This document shows, in pieces, positions 40,215 through 48,199 of a stretch of DNA of 64,000 bases. The position numbers were made by a program, and so were the translations under genes. Below the pieces are notes generated by a model, which was not told the DNA's origin, ran no database searches, and saw nothing but the letters and a program-made list of their open reading frames with translations. Position 1 is the first letter of the stretch, and each line of letters starts with the position of its first letter. The DNA is taken from positions 1 to 64,000 of the forward strand of contig JAFXRZ010000008.1 in assembly GCA_017536105.1 (NCBI GenBank), written 5' to 3'. Source of the stretch: Ruminococcus sp. (lineage in GTDB: Bacteria > Bacillota_A > Clostridia > Oscillospirales > Ruminococcaceae).

Positions 40215-40410
40215 TTGCTCCCACTGCGGAACCCCTCCGTCACAGCGGAGCTGTGTCCACCTCCCCTGAAAGGGGAGGCTTTTTTGCTCTATAGTAAATT
40301 GAGATAAACCGAAAAATGCCTCCCCTGAAAAAGAACATTTCATGGTTCTTCGGGAGGTGGCTCGGCGATAGCCGAGACGGAGGGGTTCTACGGCAGGGGC
40401 AAGCCCCTGC
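40215..40410. repeat. Inverted pair of family E intergenic repeats
   Basis: GAACCCCTCCGTC at 40229-40241 and its exact complement at 40376-40388 bracket the region. Each half also has CCTCCCCTGAAAGGGGAGG-like or CTTCGGGAGGTGG sequence that can pair. The segment between includes a T-rich run after a CCTCCCCT/AGGGGAGG hairpin at about 40260-40278 that could terminate plus-strand transcription. Confidence 0.75.
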
Positions 40411-40414
40411 CCTA

Positions 40415-40530
40415 CGGTCGGTGCCTCGACGGGTCTTGACGCGGTCGCAGCGGCGACGGCGCTTGACACGTGACGCAAGCTTCGCATGCTTACAGAGAGC
40501 GTTAGGGAAAATATCCCACGCGAACAAAGC
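40415..40530 (+). repeat. Family B intergenic repeat, copy 4
   Basis: GGTCGGTGCCTCGACGGGTC, GCAGCGGCGACGGCGCTTGA, CACGTGACGC, an AAGC...GCTT hairpin and ATCCCACGCGAACAAAGCC. Same orientation as the other copies. Confidence 0.85.
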
Positions 40531-40534
40531 CCTG

Positions 40535-40690
40535 ACAGAACACCTTGCAGCAAGCTCCTCCTAACGGTGTCAACGCGAACTCATACATACAGCTACCTGC
40601 CTCCCTTAGAGGGAGGCCTGGCAAAGCCTGCCTCATCCTCCTATTGAAAGCTGGTGGGTGTATTAAAAAAAGCTGGTGGGTGAATTAAGA
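40535..40690 (-). repeat. Family A intergenic repeat, inverted copy
   Basis: In the minus orientation it starts TTAATTCACCCACCAGC, repeats that head (AATACACCCACCAGC) and continues with the CCTCCCTCTAAGGGAGG hairpin and a CATACATA-containing distal part to about 40535. The head abuts the rnr stop codon. Confidence 0.85.
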
Positions 40691-42862
40691 AGGAATGGTG
40701 AAATCTACCTTGCCGCTGTTGACGTCGGCGGCTTCGATCTTTACCGTTACCCTGTCGCCGAGCTTGTAGCTCTGGCCTGTGACGGTGTTCCTCAGCTGCA
40801 TGATGCCGTCGTAGGCGAACATCCCGTCCCCGAGAGTACGCGCCGAAACAAGCCCCTCGCAGGTGTCCGGCAGCATTACGAAGAAGCCGAAATCCGTGAC
40901 AGAGGTGATGATGCCCTCGGCAAGCTCGCCGATGTGCTCTTTGAGATATTCCGCCTTGTAGCAGTCTTCGCAGCTTCTCTCGACCTGCATAGCCGTGAGC
41001 TCTGTCTCTGTTGAACGGTCTGCCGAGGCGGAGACGAATTTGCCGTATTTGCGGCGGCATTCGCGGATGTCAGCACCCGAGAGCAGATCGCTCATTATCC
41101 TGTGGATCGTCAGGTCGGGGTAGCGGCGAATCGGGGATGTGAAGTGGGCATAGTCCGCAAGCACCAGCCCGAAGTGTCCCACGGGCTCTGTGGAATATCT
41201 CGCCTTGGACATCGAGCGCAGCACCATGTTATTTATCACAGGTGCCAGGTCGGTGTCCTTCGTTCTTTCAAGAAGCTCCGAGAGCTGCTGAGGCTTTGGC
41301 GTGCCTGCTGTTTCAAAGGGAAGACCCAGCCTTTTCAGAGCGTCACAAAGAGCATCTGCCTTCTCGGGGGAAGGAGGCTCGTGAATCCTGTAAACAAAGG
41401 GCAGCTCTTTTTCTTTGCCGAACCTTGCCGCGCACTCGTTTGCCGCGAGCATGAAGTCCTCGATCATTTCCTGGCTGCGTCCGCTGGTGTATCTTGCGGC
41501 ACCGACGCAGATGTCCTCTTCGTTTATCATCAGCACGCTCTCCACAGTCTCGAGCTGGGGAGCTCCGCGGAGGATGCGTTTTTTCTTGAGCTTGTCCGCA
41601 AGCTCGCACATAAGCGGGAACATACCGCTGACCTCTGCGTATTTCTTGTCAAGCTCAGGCGTGGCCTTGCCGTCGAGCATGGAGTTTATCTCGCTGTAAA
41701 CGCCCTTGACACGGGAGCGGATAACAGTTTTAGCAAACTTGAAATCAACGATCTCCGCCTTGTCGTCGAGCTTTGCAAGGCAGGAAAAAGCAAGCCTGTC
41801 CTCGCCGGGATTCAGCGAGCAGATGCCGTTTGAAAGCTCCGGCGGCAGCATGGGGATAACGCGGTTCGCGTAGTAAACGCTGGTGCCTCTCTTGAAAGCC
41901 TCGTCGTCAAGAGCCGAGCCCGGTCTTACATAATGGGACACATCCGCGATGTGGACCCCCAGCTCGTAGCCTGTGTCTGTTTTCTCCACAGAGATCGCAT
42001 CGTCGATATCCTTGGTGTCTGCTCCGTCGATGGTAAAGATAGTTTTGCCGCGGAGATCGAGCCTGTTTTTGAGCTCGCGGCTTATGCTCCTCTTGTCCGA
42101 GACCTCTCTTGCTTCAAAGATCACCTCGGGAGGGAAGACAGGCGTAAGCCCGTTGAGCTCCAGCACCGAAAGCGCACAGACAGAAGCTTTCAGCGAGCTT
42201 CCGAAGCTTGCCGTCAGCTCGCAGCGGTGTTCGCTGTGCCGCCTTCCTCGTTCGGTTATGACCGCCATGACCTTGTCATGCTCACGGGGACAAAGCCCCA
42301 GAGGGTCATCGAATTCCATGGCATACTTCGAGAGAGAATCCGGCACCAGTTTCAGCCTGCCGAACTCGTTCACTATCTCTCCAGTGAAGCGGGAGAAATG
42401 CTCCTCGACTATGGACACCACCTCGGCTTCAAGGGAAGCTCCGCTGCCGCGGAATGTCCGCACCAGCACCACATCTCCCGGCATGGCTCCCATAAGCAGC
42501 TTGCCGGAAACGAAGTATTCCTCGCCGCTCTCAATGTTCTTCACAAAGCCGTAGGTGCGGTTCAGACGGGAGACTACGCAGCGCTCAAAGCTGTTCTTGT
42601 CGACCAGCCGCAGCCCGTGCTTGTCCTCGTTTATCTCTCCGCTGCGTTTCAGCTTTTCAAGCTCGGAGACGAATCTCTCGAAGTCAAAGCCCTTGATGCT
42701 TCTGAGGTTCCGGTGCAGCTCCTTGAAGGTCACAGGCTTTTTGCCGGCTCTTTTCAGCACGCGCAAAATAGCCTCGGCTTCAAGGCTTCGCTTCTGCTTT
42801 TTCTTTTTGCCAAGCTTCTCCGGCTTTTTGTTTTTCTTGGGTTTTATGTTTTTCTTTTTCAC
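40685..42862 (-). CDS. rnr: Ribonuclease R
   Basis: This 3'-5' exoribonuclease of the RNB family degrades structured RNA. It is 725 residues. It starts with GTG at 42862, 8 nt after AAGGAG. A very Lys-rich N-terminus is followed by a winged-helix region, cold-shock (CSD) domains at about 90-230, and the catalytic RNB domain with the Asp cluster FTIDGADTKDIDDAISVE. HFTSPIRRYPDLTIHR and ERSCEDCYKAEYLKEH are also typical. The S1 domain lies at the C-terminus (EGIITSVTDFGFFVML). It follows secG and a GNAT gene on the same strand; smpB, its common downstream partner, is not present. Confidence 0.97.
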   Translation of the reverse strand: MKKKNIKPKKNKKPEKLGKKKKQKRSLEAEAILRVLKRAGKKPVTFKELHRNLRSIKGFDFERFVSELEKLKRSGEINEDKHGLRLVDKNSFERCVVSRLNRTYGFVKNIESGEEYFVSGKLLMGAMPGDVVLVRTFRGSGASLEAEVVSIVEEHFSRFTGEIVNEFGRLKLVPDSLSKYAMEFDDPLGLCPREHDKVMAVITERGRRHSEHRCELTASFGSSLKASVCALSVLELNGLTPVFPPEVIFEAREVSDKRSISRELKNRLDLRGKTIFTIDGADTKDIDDAISVEKTDTGYELGVHIADVSHYVRPGSALDDEAFKRGTSVYYANRVIPMLPPELSNGICSLNPGEDRLAFSCLAKLDDKAEIVDFKFAKTVIRSRVKGVYSEINSMLDGKATPELDKKYAEVSGMFPLMCELADKLKKKRILRGAPQLETVESVLMINEEDICVGAARYTSGRSQEMIEDFMLAANECAARFGKEKELPFVYRIHEPPSPEKADALCDALKRLGLPFETAGTPKPQQLSELLERTKDTDLAPVINNMVLRSMSKARYSTEPVGHFGLVLADYAHFTSPIRRYPDLTIHRIMSDLLSGADIRECRRKYGKFVSASADRSTETELTAMQVERSCEDCYKAEYLKEHIGELAEGIITSVTDFGFFVMLPDTCEGLVSARTLGDGMFAYDGIMQLRNTVTGQSYKLGDRVTVKIEAADVNSGKVDFTIPS

Positions 42863-42908
42863 TTATGTTTCTCCTTGTGGGACAGTCTCCCGTTTTTGTT
42901 TGATAATA

Positions 42909-43664
42909 TCACGCCTTGATATACGCCGTGTATTCGCCGTCGGGCTCGAAGCCCAGCTCCTGCGCAAGGTGGCTGCTTACGGGGTGTGCGGCATCCCAGT
43001 GAGGAGTTTTCCCCCTTTTCAGGCATTCCAGCAGGAAAGCCGCCGCGCATATTTTCGCAAAGCCCAGCTGCCTGCTGTCGGGCCTTGTGGCGATCTGCAA
43101 TTCGTAGCCGCGGCTGTAGTAGCCGAAGGTCGAGGCTGCGCTCACAAGCTCCGTCCCCTGATAAGCGCAGCAGGCGAAGCCGTTTTTCTCGAAGTCCTCA
43201 AAGTCCCTGAAATGAGTCACAAAGGAGTTTTCCCAGTCGCAGTTTTTAAGCTCTTCGTATTCCTCTTTCCCTGCAAAGCGCAGGCTGCCTCGCTTGAAAC
43301 GTGCGATCTGCCTTGCCTCGCTCTCCAGCTTTTCCCTGTCGAGGCCTTTCTCCGACAGCCGGAGCTTGTAGCGGGTTATCTCTTTGAACTTTATCCCGAA
43401 GCTGTCGAGCTCCGAGAGCCATACGTTTTTCTCGGGGATGATGACATCGCCGTCCTTGATGATGCTCACGAGCCCGGAAATGTTTTCGGGTCCGCCTGCG
43501 AGGAAGAGATAATCCCCCGACCGGACAGCAGCCCATGCCGGCTCATTTTCCTTCTCGGCATATCCCGTGCCGATGTATCCCTCAAAATAGCTTTTTATCA
43601 TCGAATCTCCGCACCAGCCGAACAGCTTTTCGTACCGGCTGCGGATGTTGTCTGTTGAGATCAT
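42909..43664 (-). CDS. GNAT-family acetyltransferase
   Basis: This is a 251-residue protein. The C-terminal 120 residues look like a GNAT fold: AYQGTELVSAASTFGYYSRG, ELQIATRPDSRQLGFAKICA (acetyl-CoA-binding position) and an ending TPHWDAAHPVSSHLAQELGFEPDGEYTAYI, which is typical of the GNAT_acetyltran group in Firmicutes. The N-terminal half is family-specific. The substrate is unknown. The start ATG follows AAAGGAGG. It is inserted between secG and rnr on the same strand, with gaps of 60 and 46 nt; a secG terminator precedes it. Confidence 0.82.
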   Translation of the reverse strand: MISTDNIRSRYEKLFGWCGDSMIKSYFEGYIGTGYAEKENEPAWAAVRSGDYLFLAGGPENISGLVSIIKDGDVIIPEKNVWLSELDSFGIKFKEITRYKLRLSEKGLDREKLESEARQIARFKRGSLRFAGKEEYEELKNCDWENSFVTHFRDFEDFEKNGFACCAYQGTELVSAASTFGYYSRGYELQIATRPDSRQLGFAKICAAAFLLECLKRGKTPHWDAAHPVSSHLAQELGFEPDGEYTAYIKA

Positions 43665-43684
43665 TCTGCTCCTCCTTTCAATGC

Positions 43685-43714
43685 AAAAAACAAAAGCCCT
43701 GCTTTTGCAGGGCT
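43685..43714 (-). terminator. Terminator (or attenuator) after secG
   Basis: Minus-strand stem GAGCCCTGC / GCAGGGCTTTTG, AAAA loop, then TTTTTT. Read-through would be needed for GNAT and rnr to be expressed from the secG promoter. Confidence 0.8.
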
Positions 43715-43724
43715 CGAAAACTGA

Positions 43725-43979
43725 TCACTTCTTGAAGTTCGAGAAGATGTTTACCGCAAGCGTAACAAGGAAAAGAACGATCGCTGCGTTCCTTGTGAAC
43801 TTTGAAAGCTTGGCATCACGGGTACGTCCGGTGTTCTTCTCATAGAAAGACTCGTTAGAGCCGCCGCCTATCGCAGAGGTCAGACCCTGCTCCTTGCTTT
43901 CCTGCGCCATAACGACCATGATAATAATCAGCCCTGCGATTATAAGCAGGATTCCTGCAACTATTTCAGCTGTTCCCAT
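43725..43979 (-). CDS. secG: Preprotein translocase subunit SecG
   Basis: This 84-residue inner-membrane component of the SecYEG channel has two membrane helices (about 5-25 and 62-80). The conserved loop between them reads QESKEQGLTSAIGGGSNESFYEKN. The start ATG follows GGAGG. The near-consensus promoter at 44021-44049 is adjacent to a large repeat block. Confidence 0.96.
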   Translation of the reverse strand: MGTAEIVAGILLIIAGLIIIMVVMAQESKEQGLTSAIGGGSNESFYEKNTGRTRDAKLSKFTRNAAIVLFLVTLAVNIFSNFKK

Positions 43980-44020
43980 TTCTACTTTCCTCCGTAATAA
44001 TATTATAGGACATTTACTGT

Positions 44021-44049
44021 ATTATATCACAGCTCCGGGATTTTGTCAA
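44021..44049 (-). promoter_or_regulatory. Promoter of secG
   Basis: Minus-strand TTGACA (44044-44049), 17-nt spacer, TATAAT (44021-44026). Confidence 0.85.
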
Positions 44050-44063
44050 CCCCTTTTTTCTTT

Positions 44064-44832
44064 TTAATTCACCCACCAGCTTTTAATTGTGCGCTTGGCA
44101 AGGCTTTGCCAGGCCTCCCTCTAAGGGAAACCTCTTCCTGCGGAAGAGCTCGCAGTTTCACTGTATGTATGAGGTCGCGGTGCAGCCGTTGGGAGGGGCT
44201 TGCTGCGATGTGTTCTGTCAGAGCTTGCTTACATAGAGCAAAACGGAACATATCCCACGCGGACAAAGCCTTGCAAGGGGTAAGCTACGCTTAAAGCTAT
44301 GTGTAGTATTATAAATAGCAACTCTCTCTGTTGGGGGCTTTCCGGTCGGTGCCCCGACGGGGCTTGACACGTGACGCAAGCAGAGCTTGCTTACATAGAG
44401 AGATAAAGAACAAATCCCACGCGGACAAAGCCTTGCAAGGGGTAAGCTACGCTTAAAGCTATGCGTAGTATTATAAATCGCAGCACGCTCTTGTTGGGGG
44501 CTTTCCGATCGCCCCCAAACCCCTTCGGATACACATCTTTGTATTGGAGGCAGATCGCCCCCAAGCCCCTTCGGATACACACCTTTATTTTGGAGGGAAG
44601 AATGCCCCTAAATCCCTTTGTTCTGGAGTCAAGATCGCCCCCAACCCATTCGGGTAAACCTCTGTTTAAGAATTTACTTAATAGAAAACAGCCCTAATAG
44701 AACACCTCGCAAGAAGCTAATCCCAACGGTTGCACCGCGGCCTCATACATAAATGTACCCACCTCCCTTAGAGGGAGGCCAAAATAAGCTTGGCCAAGCG
44801 CTCTATTGAAACATTGGTGGGTGAATTAAAAA
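44064..44832. repeat. Composite repeat block flanked by inverted family A ends
   Basis: The left end (from 44065) and right end (to about 44829) carry TTAATTCACCCACCA as inverted repeats. Inside, in order: a family A body with CCTCCCTCTAAGGGA; a family B tail (44220-44280); a partial family C unit at about 44318; family B copy 6 (44342-44436); three family C units at about 44480-44545, 44551-44600 and 44631-44665 (GATCGCCCCCAA and CCCTTCGGATACACA motifs in tandem); then the distal part of family A reversed. Short frames here are not gene-like. The remaining gap to nadE holds only its promoter and leader. Confidence 0.85.
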
Positions 44833-44838
44833 AAGGGG

Positions 44839-44867
44839 TTGAAATCCTTTTATAAATATGGTATAAT
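44839..44867 (+). promoter_or_regulatory. Promoter of the nadE-ior operon
   Basis: TTGAAA (44839-44844), 17-nt spacer ending TGG (extended -10), TATAAT (44862-44867). It lies immediately beside the repeat block. Confidence 0.8.
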
Positions 44868-44934
44868 ATATAGGAACATTTTGCGCGTTTGTGATTTAAA
44901 GCCTTAAAGTGAAAAATGAAAGGAAGTGTGCGCT

Positions 44935-45678
44935 TTGTTTGATGCCGAAAGAGTTAAAAATGACTGCGTGCAGTGGATACGCGATTTCTTTGAAGAGAAC
45001 GGAAAGGGCTGCAACGCCGTTGTCGGGATCTCCGGCGGCAAGGACAGCTCAATAGTCGCTGCACTTTGCGTGGAAGCTCTCGGACGGGACAGGGTCATCG
45101 GCGTGCTGATGCCCAACGGCGAGCAGCACGATATCGACATGGCAAAGCTGCTTGTCTCCCACCTCGGGATAAAGCATTATATCGTGAACATCAAGGACGC
45201 GGTTGAAGGGCTGAAAAAAAGTATGCCCTTTGAGCTTTCGCAGCAGAGCCTTACCAATCTGCCGCCGAGAGTCAGGATGACGACCCTCTATGCCGTTTCC
45301 CAGAGCCATAACGGCAGAGTTGCAAACACCTGCAATATGTCCGAGGACTGGGTGGGATATTCCACAAGATACGGCGACGCTGCCGGAGATTTCAGCCCCT
45401 GCGCTCATATCACCGTGCAGGAGATGAAGCAGATAGGCAGGATACTCGGTCTGCCGGATGTGCTGGTCGATAAGGTGCCGATAGACGGCCTCTGCGGAAA
45501 GACTGACGAGGACAATCTTGGCTTCACCTATGCGACACTGGACAGATATATCCGCACCGGCGAGATAGACGACGAAGCCACAAAGGAACGCATCGACCGT
45601 CTGCACAGGCTCAATAAATTCAAGCTCGAGGTAATGCCATCATTCGACCCGGGCACAGAGCTTGCCATAGAATACTGA
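44935..45678 (+). CDS. nadE: Ammonia-dependent NAD+ synthetase
   Basis: This enzyme converts nicotinate adenine dinucleotide to NAD+ using ATP and ammonia. It has 247 residues if started at TTG 44935, 10 nt after AAAGGA; an in-frame GTG at 44926 is closer to that site than usual. The ATP pyrophosphatase P-loop is GISGGKDSS. NTCNMSEDWVGYSTRYGDAAGDF and VPIDGLCGKTDEDNLGF are hallmarks of NadE. The nitrilase glutaminase domain is absent, hence ammonia-dependent. It begins a plus-strand series with iorA 38 nt downstream. Confidence 0.95.
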   Translation: MFDAERVKNDCVQWIRDFFEENGKGCNAVVGISGGKDSSIVAALCVEALGRDRVIGVLMPNGEQHDIDMAKLLVSHLGIKHYIVNIKDAVEGLKKSMPFELSQQSLTNLPPRVRMTTLYAVSQSHNGRVANTCNMSEDWVGYSTRYGDAAGDFSPCAHITVQEMKQIGRILGLPDVLVDKVPIDGLCGKTDEDNLGFTYATLDRYIRTGEIDDEATKERIDRLHRLNKFKLEVMPSFDPGTELAIEY

Positions 45679-45716
45679 GATCAAACAAGTTATTAAATTT
45701 GAAAGGACAGATAAAC

Positions 45717-47444
45717 ATGAAAAAGCTTATGCTGGGAAACGAAGCTTTCGCAAGAGGCCTGTATGAAGCAGGCTGCCGCGTGGTTTCGTCCTACCCGGGC
45801 ACTCCCTCCACCGAGATAACCGAGGAGATCGCCAAGTACGACGAGGTCTATGCCGAGTGGGCGCCCAATGAAAAAGTTGCAATGGAGGTAGCTCTCGGAG
45901 CTTCCATTGCAGGGGCAAGGAGCTTCTGCGGAATGAAGCACGTTGGCCTGAACGTTGCGGCAGACCCCCTCTACACCGCAGGCTACACAGGCGTTACCGG
46001 AGGAATGGTCATCGCTGTTGCCGACGACCCGGGAATGCATTCTTCTCAGAATGAGCAGGATTCACGTCACCACGCTATCGCATCGAAAGTAATGATGGTC
46101 GAGCCCTCTGATTCAGGCGAGTGCAAGGAGTTCGCAAAGGCAGCCTTCGATCTCTCTGAGAAGTTCGACACCCCCGTTATCGTAAGGCTTTCCACAAGAG
46201 TTGCACACTCCCAGTCGGCGGTTGAGCTCTGCGACCGTGAAGAAAAGGAGCTCATCCCCTACGAAAAGAATATACAGAAATTCGTTATGATGCCCGGAAA
46301 CGCTATCCGCCGTCATCCCCAGGTCGAGCAGCGCATCGAGGATATCCGCGCTTATGCCGAGACCTCGCCTCTCAACAGAGTGGAGTATAACGACACCAAG
46401 ATCGGCGTTATCAGCGCAGGCATCTCCTATCAGTATGCAAAGGAAGCTCTGGGCACCAAGGCTTCTTATCTCAAGCTCGGCATCGTTAATCCGCTGCCTG
46501 TTGATATCATCAAGGACTTCTGCGAAAAGTGTGAGACCGTTTATGTTATCGAGCAGCTGGACGACGTTATCGAGACCCACTGCAAGAAGCACGGCCTGAA
46601 CGTACACGGCAAGGATACCTTCTCGCTGCTGGGCGAGATCTCCCAGTCCATCGTCAGGGAGAAGATCCTGGGCGAGACGGACGAATTCGTAGAGTTCCCC
46701 GAGAACGTTCCGGTAAGACCTCCGGTAATGTGCGCAGGCTGTCCCCACAGAGGACTTTTCTACTGCCTCTCGAAGCTCGGCGTTACCGTTTCGGGAGACA
46801 TCGGCTGCTACACTCTGGGCGCAACAGCTCCTCTCTGCGCAATGGATACCACTATCTGCATGGGCGCTTCTATCAGCGGCCTCCACGGCTACAACAAGGC
46901 TCTCGGCAAGGAAGCCGAGAAGAAGAGCGTTGCCGTTATCGGCGACTCCACCTTTATGCACAGCGGCATGACCGGCCTTGTGAACATCGCATACAACGCC
47001 ACTAATTCCACAGTTATAATACTCGACAATTCCATCACCGGAATGACCGGACACCAGCAGAACCCCACCACCGGCAAGAACCTCAAGGGCGATCCGGCAG
47101 CAGCCGTTAACCTCGAGGAGCTCTGCAAGGCGATAGGCATAAAGAGCGTCCGCGTTGCAGACCCCTATCATATGGCGGAGACAGAGCAGATCATCAAGGA
47201 AGAGCTTGCTAAGGACGAGCCTTCCGTCATCATCAGCCGCAGACCCTGCGCACTGCTGAAATATGTCAAGCACAAGCCTGCGCTGAAATGCGACCATGAC
47301 AAGTGCGTCGGCTGCAAGCAGTGCCTCAAGATCGGCTGTCCGGCTATCTCGATCCACAACAAGAAGATGACCATAGACCACACCCAGTGCGTAGGCTGCG
47401 GCATCTGCACCGAGATGTGCAAGCTCGGCGCGATAGTTGAATAA
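45717..47444 (+). CDS. iorA: Indolepyruvate ferredoxin oxidoreductase, alpha subunit
   Basis: This subunit performs ferredoxin-dependent oxidative decarboxylation of aryl pyruvates (from Phe, Tyr, Trp) to aryl-acetyl-CoA. It is 575 residues from ATG 45717 after AAAGGA; the TTG 18 nt upstream contains that site and is rejected. The pyrimidine domain has SSYPGTPSTEITEEIA. The TPP-binding region has CAGCPHRGLFYCL and GDSTFMHSGMTGLVN with GMTGHQQNP. The C-terminus carries two 4Fe-4S motifs, CVGCKQCLKIGCP and CVGCGICTEMCK. iorB follows 18 nt later. Confidence 0.96.
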   Translation: MKKLMLGNEAFARGLYEAGCRVVSSYPGTPSTEITEEIAKYDEVYAEWAPNEKVAMEVALGASIAGARSFCGMKHVGLNVAADPLYTAGYTGVTGGMVIAVADDPGMHSSQNEQDSRHHAIASKVMMVEPSDSGECKEFAKAAFDLSEKFDTPVIVRLSTRVAHSQSAVELCDREEKELIPYEKNIQKFVMMPGNAIRRHPQVEQRIEDIRAYAETSPLNRVEYNDTKIGVISAGISYQYAKEALGTKASYLKLGIVNPLPVDIIKDFCEKCETVYVIEQLDDVIETHCKKHGLNVHGKDTFSLLGEISQSIVREKILGETDEFVEFPENVPVRPPVMCAGCPHRGLFYCLSKLGVTVSGDIGCYTLGATAPLCAMDTTICMGASISGLHGYNKALGKEAEKKSVAVIGDSTFMHSGMTGLVNIAYNATNSTVIILDNSITGMTGHQQNPTTGKNLKGDPAAAVNLEELCKAIGIKSVRVADPYHMAETEQIIKEELAKDEPSVIISRRPCALLKYVKHKPALKCDHDKCVGCKQCLKIGCPAISIHNKKMTIDHTQCVGCGICTEMCKLGAIVE

Positions 47445-47462
47445 GAGGGAGGAGAAACAGCT

Positions 47463-48038
47463 ATGGAAACAAGATCAATAATGATAGTCGGCGTAGGCGG
47501 ACAGGGTTCGCTGCTGGCGTCAAGGATAATAGGAAACGTGCTGCTCTCGCAGGGCTACGAAGTAAAGGTCAGCGAGGTACACGGAATGAGCCAGAGAGGC
47601 GGCTCTGTTGTAACTTACGTTAAATACGGCGACGAGGTATCGAGCCCCGTTATCGTTAAGGGCGAGGCAGATATAATCATCAGCTTCGAGCAGCTTGAGG
47701 CTGCACGCTGGCTGCCTTACCTCAAAAAGGGCGGACACCTTGTGACATCCACCCAGCAGATCGACCCCATGCCCGTTATCGGCGGCTCGGCAGTTTATCC
47801 CGAGAATATTATCGAGAAGATCAAGGCTCTGGGCGTTGATGTTATCGCAGTAGATGCCCTGACCCTTGCCGAGCAGGCAGGTACAGCCAAGGCTTCAAAC
47901 GTAGTCCTCATGGGCGTTGTATCCAAGAAGATGCAGTTTGAAGAAAGCGTATGGCAGGCAGCTCTCGAGCAGTGCGTGCCGGCTAAGTTCCTGGAGCTCA
48001 ACAAGAAGGCCTTTGCCCTGGGAAGAGAAGCAGAGTAA
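47463..48038 (+). CDS. iorB: Indolepyruvate ferredoxin oxidoreductase, beta subunit
   Basis: This is the gamma-type catalytic subunit of the 2-oxoacid:ferredoxin oxidoreductase, 191 residues. VGVGGQGSLLASRIIG (nucleotide-like binding loop) and SEVHGMSQRGGSVVTYVKYG are diagnostic. It forms the holoenzyme with IorA. The start ATG follows GGGAGGAG. The neighbouring CoA-ligase family gene fits a role in aryl-acetate metabolism: aryl-acetyl-CoA could be turned into aryl-acetate with ATP gain, or the reverse. Confidence 0.95.
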   Translation: METRSIMIVGVGGQGSLLASRIIGNVLLSQGYEVKVSEVHGMSQRGGSVVTYVKYGDEVSSPVIVKGEADIIISFEQLEAARWLPYLKKGGHLVTSTQQIDPMPVIGGSAVYPENIIEKIKALGVDVIAVDALTLAEQAGTAKASNVVLMGVVSKKMQFEESVWQAALEQCVPAKFLELNKKAFALGREAE

Positions 48039-48052
48039 TAACAAAGTACTGT

Positions 48053-48079
48053 ACAGGCGTTCGGAAAAGAACGTCTGTC
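48053..48079 (+). other. Intergenic hairpin between iorB and the CoA-ligase gene
   Basis: ACAGGCGTTC and GAACGTCTGT form a 10-bp stem (one G-U) with a 6-nt loop and no T run. It is a possible RNA processing or stability element. Confidence 0.5.
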
Positions 48080-48199
48080 AGAATATAGCTTCAGCGATTT
48101 AAAGCACAACAAACCGTAAATTATTCCTGCGAACCGGCAGGGTAAGTTATAAAGACCTGCTGCAAGGCTGCGGCAGTATCAGTAAAGGAGGAATTCCGT

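Noticed and set aside
44064..44832. Insertion sequence with transposase, or CRISPR array, in the repeat block
   Set aside because: No transposase frame exists, and the repeats are long, irregular and not separated by uniform spacers.
45699..45716. TTG at 45699 as the iorA start
   Set aside because: The codon lies within the ribosome binding site; the ATG at 45717 has correct spacing.
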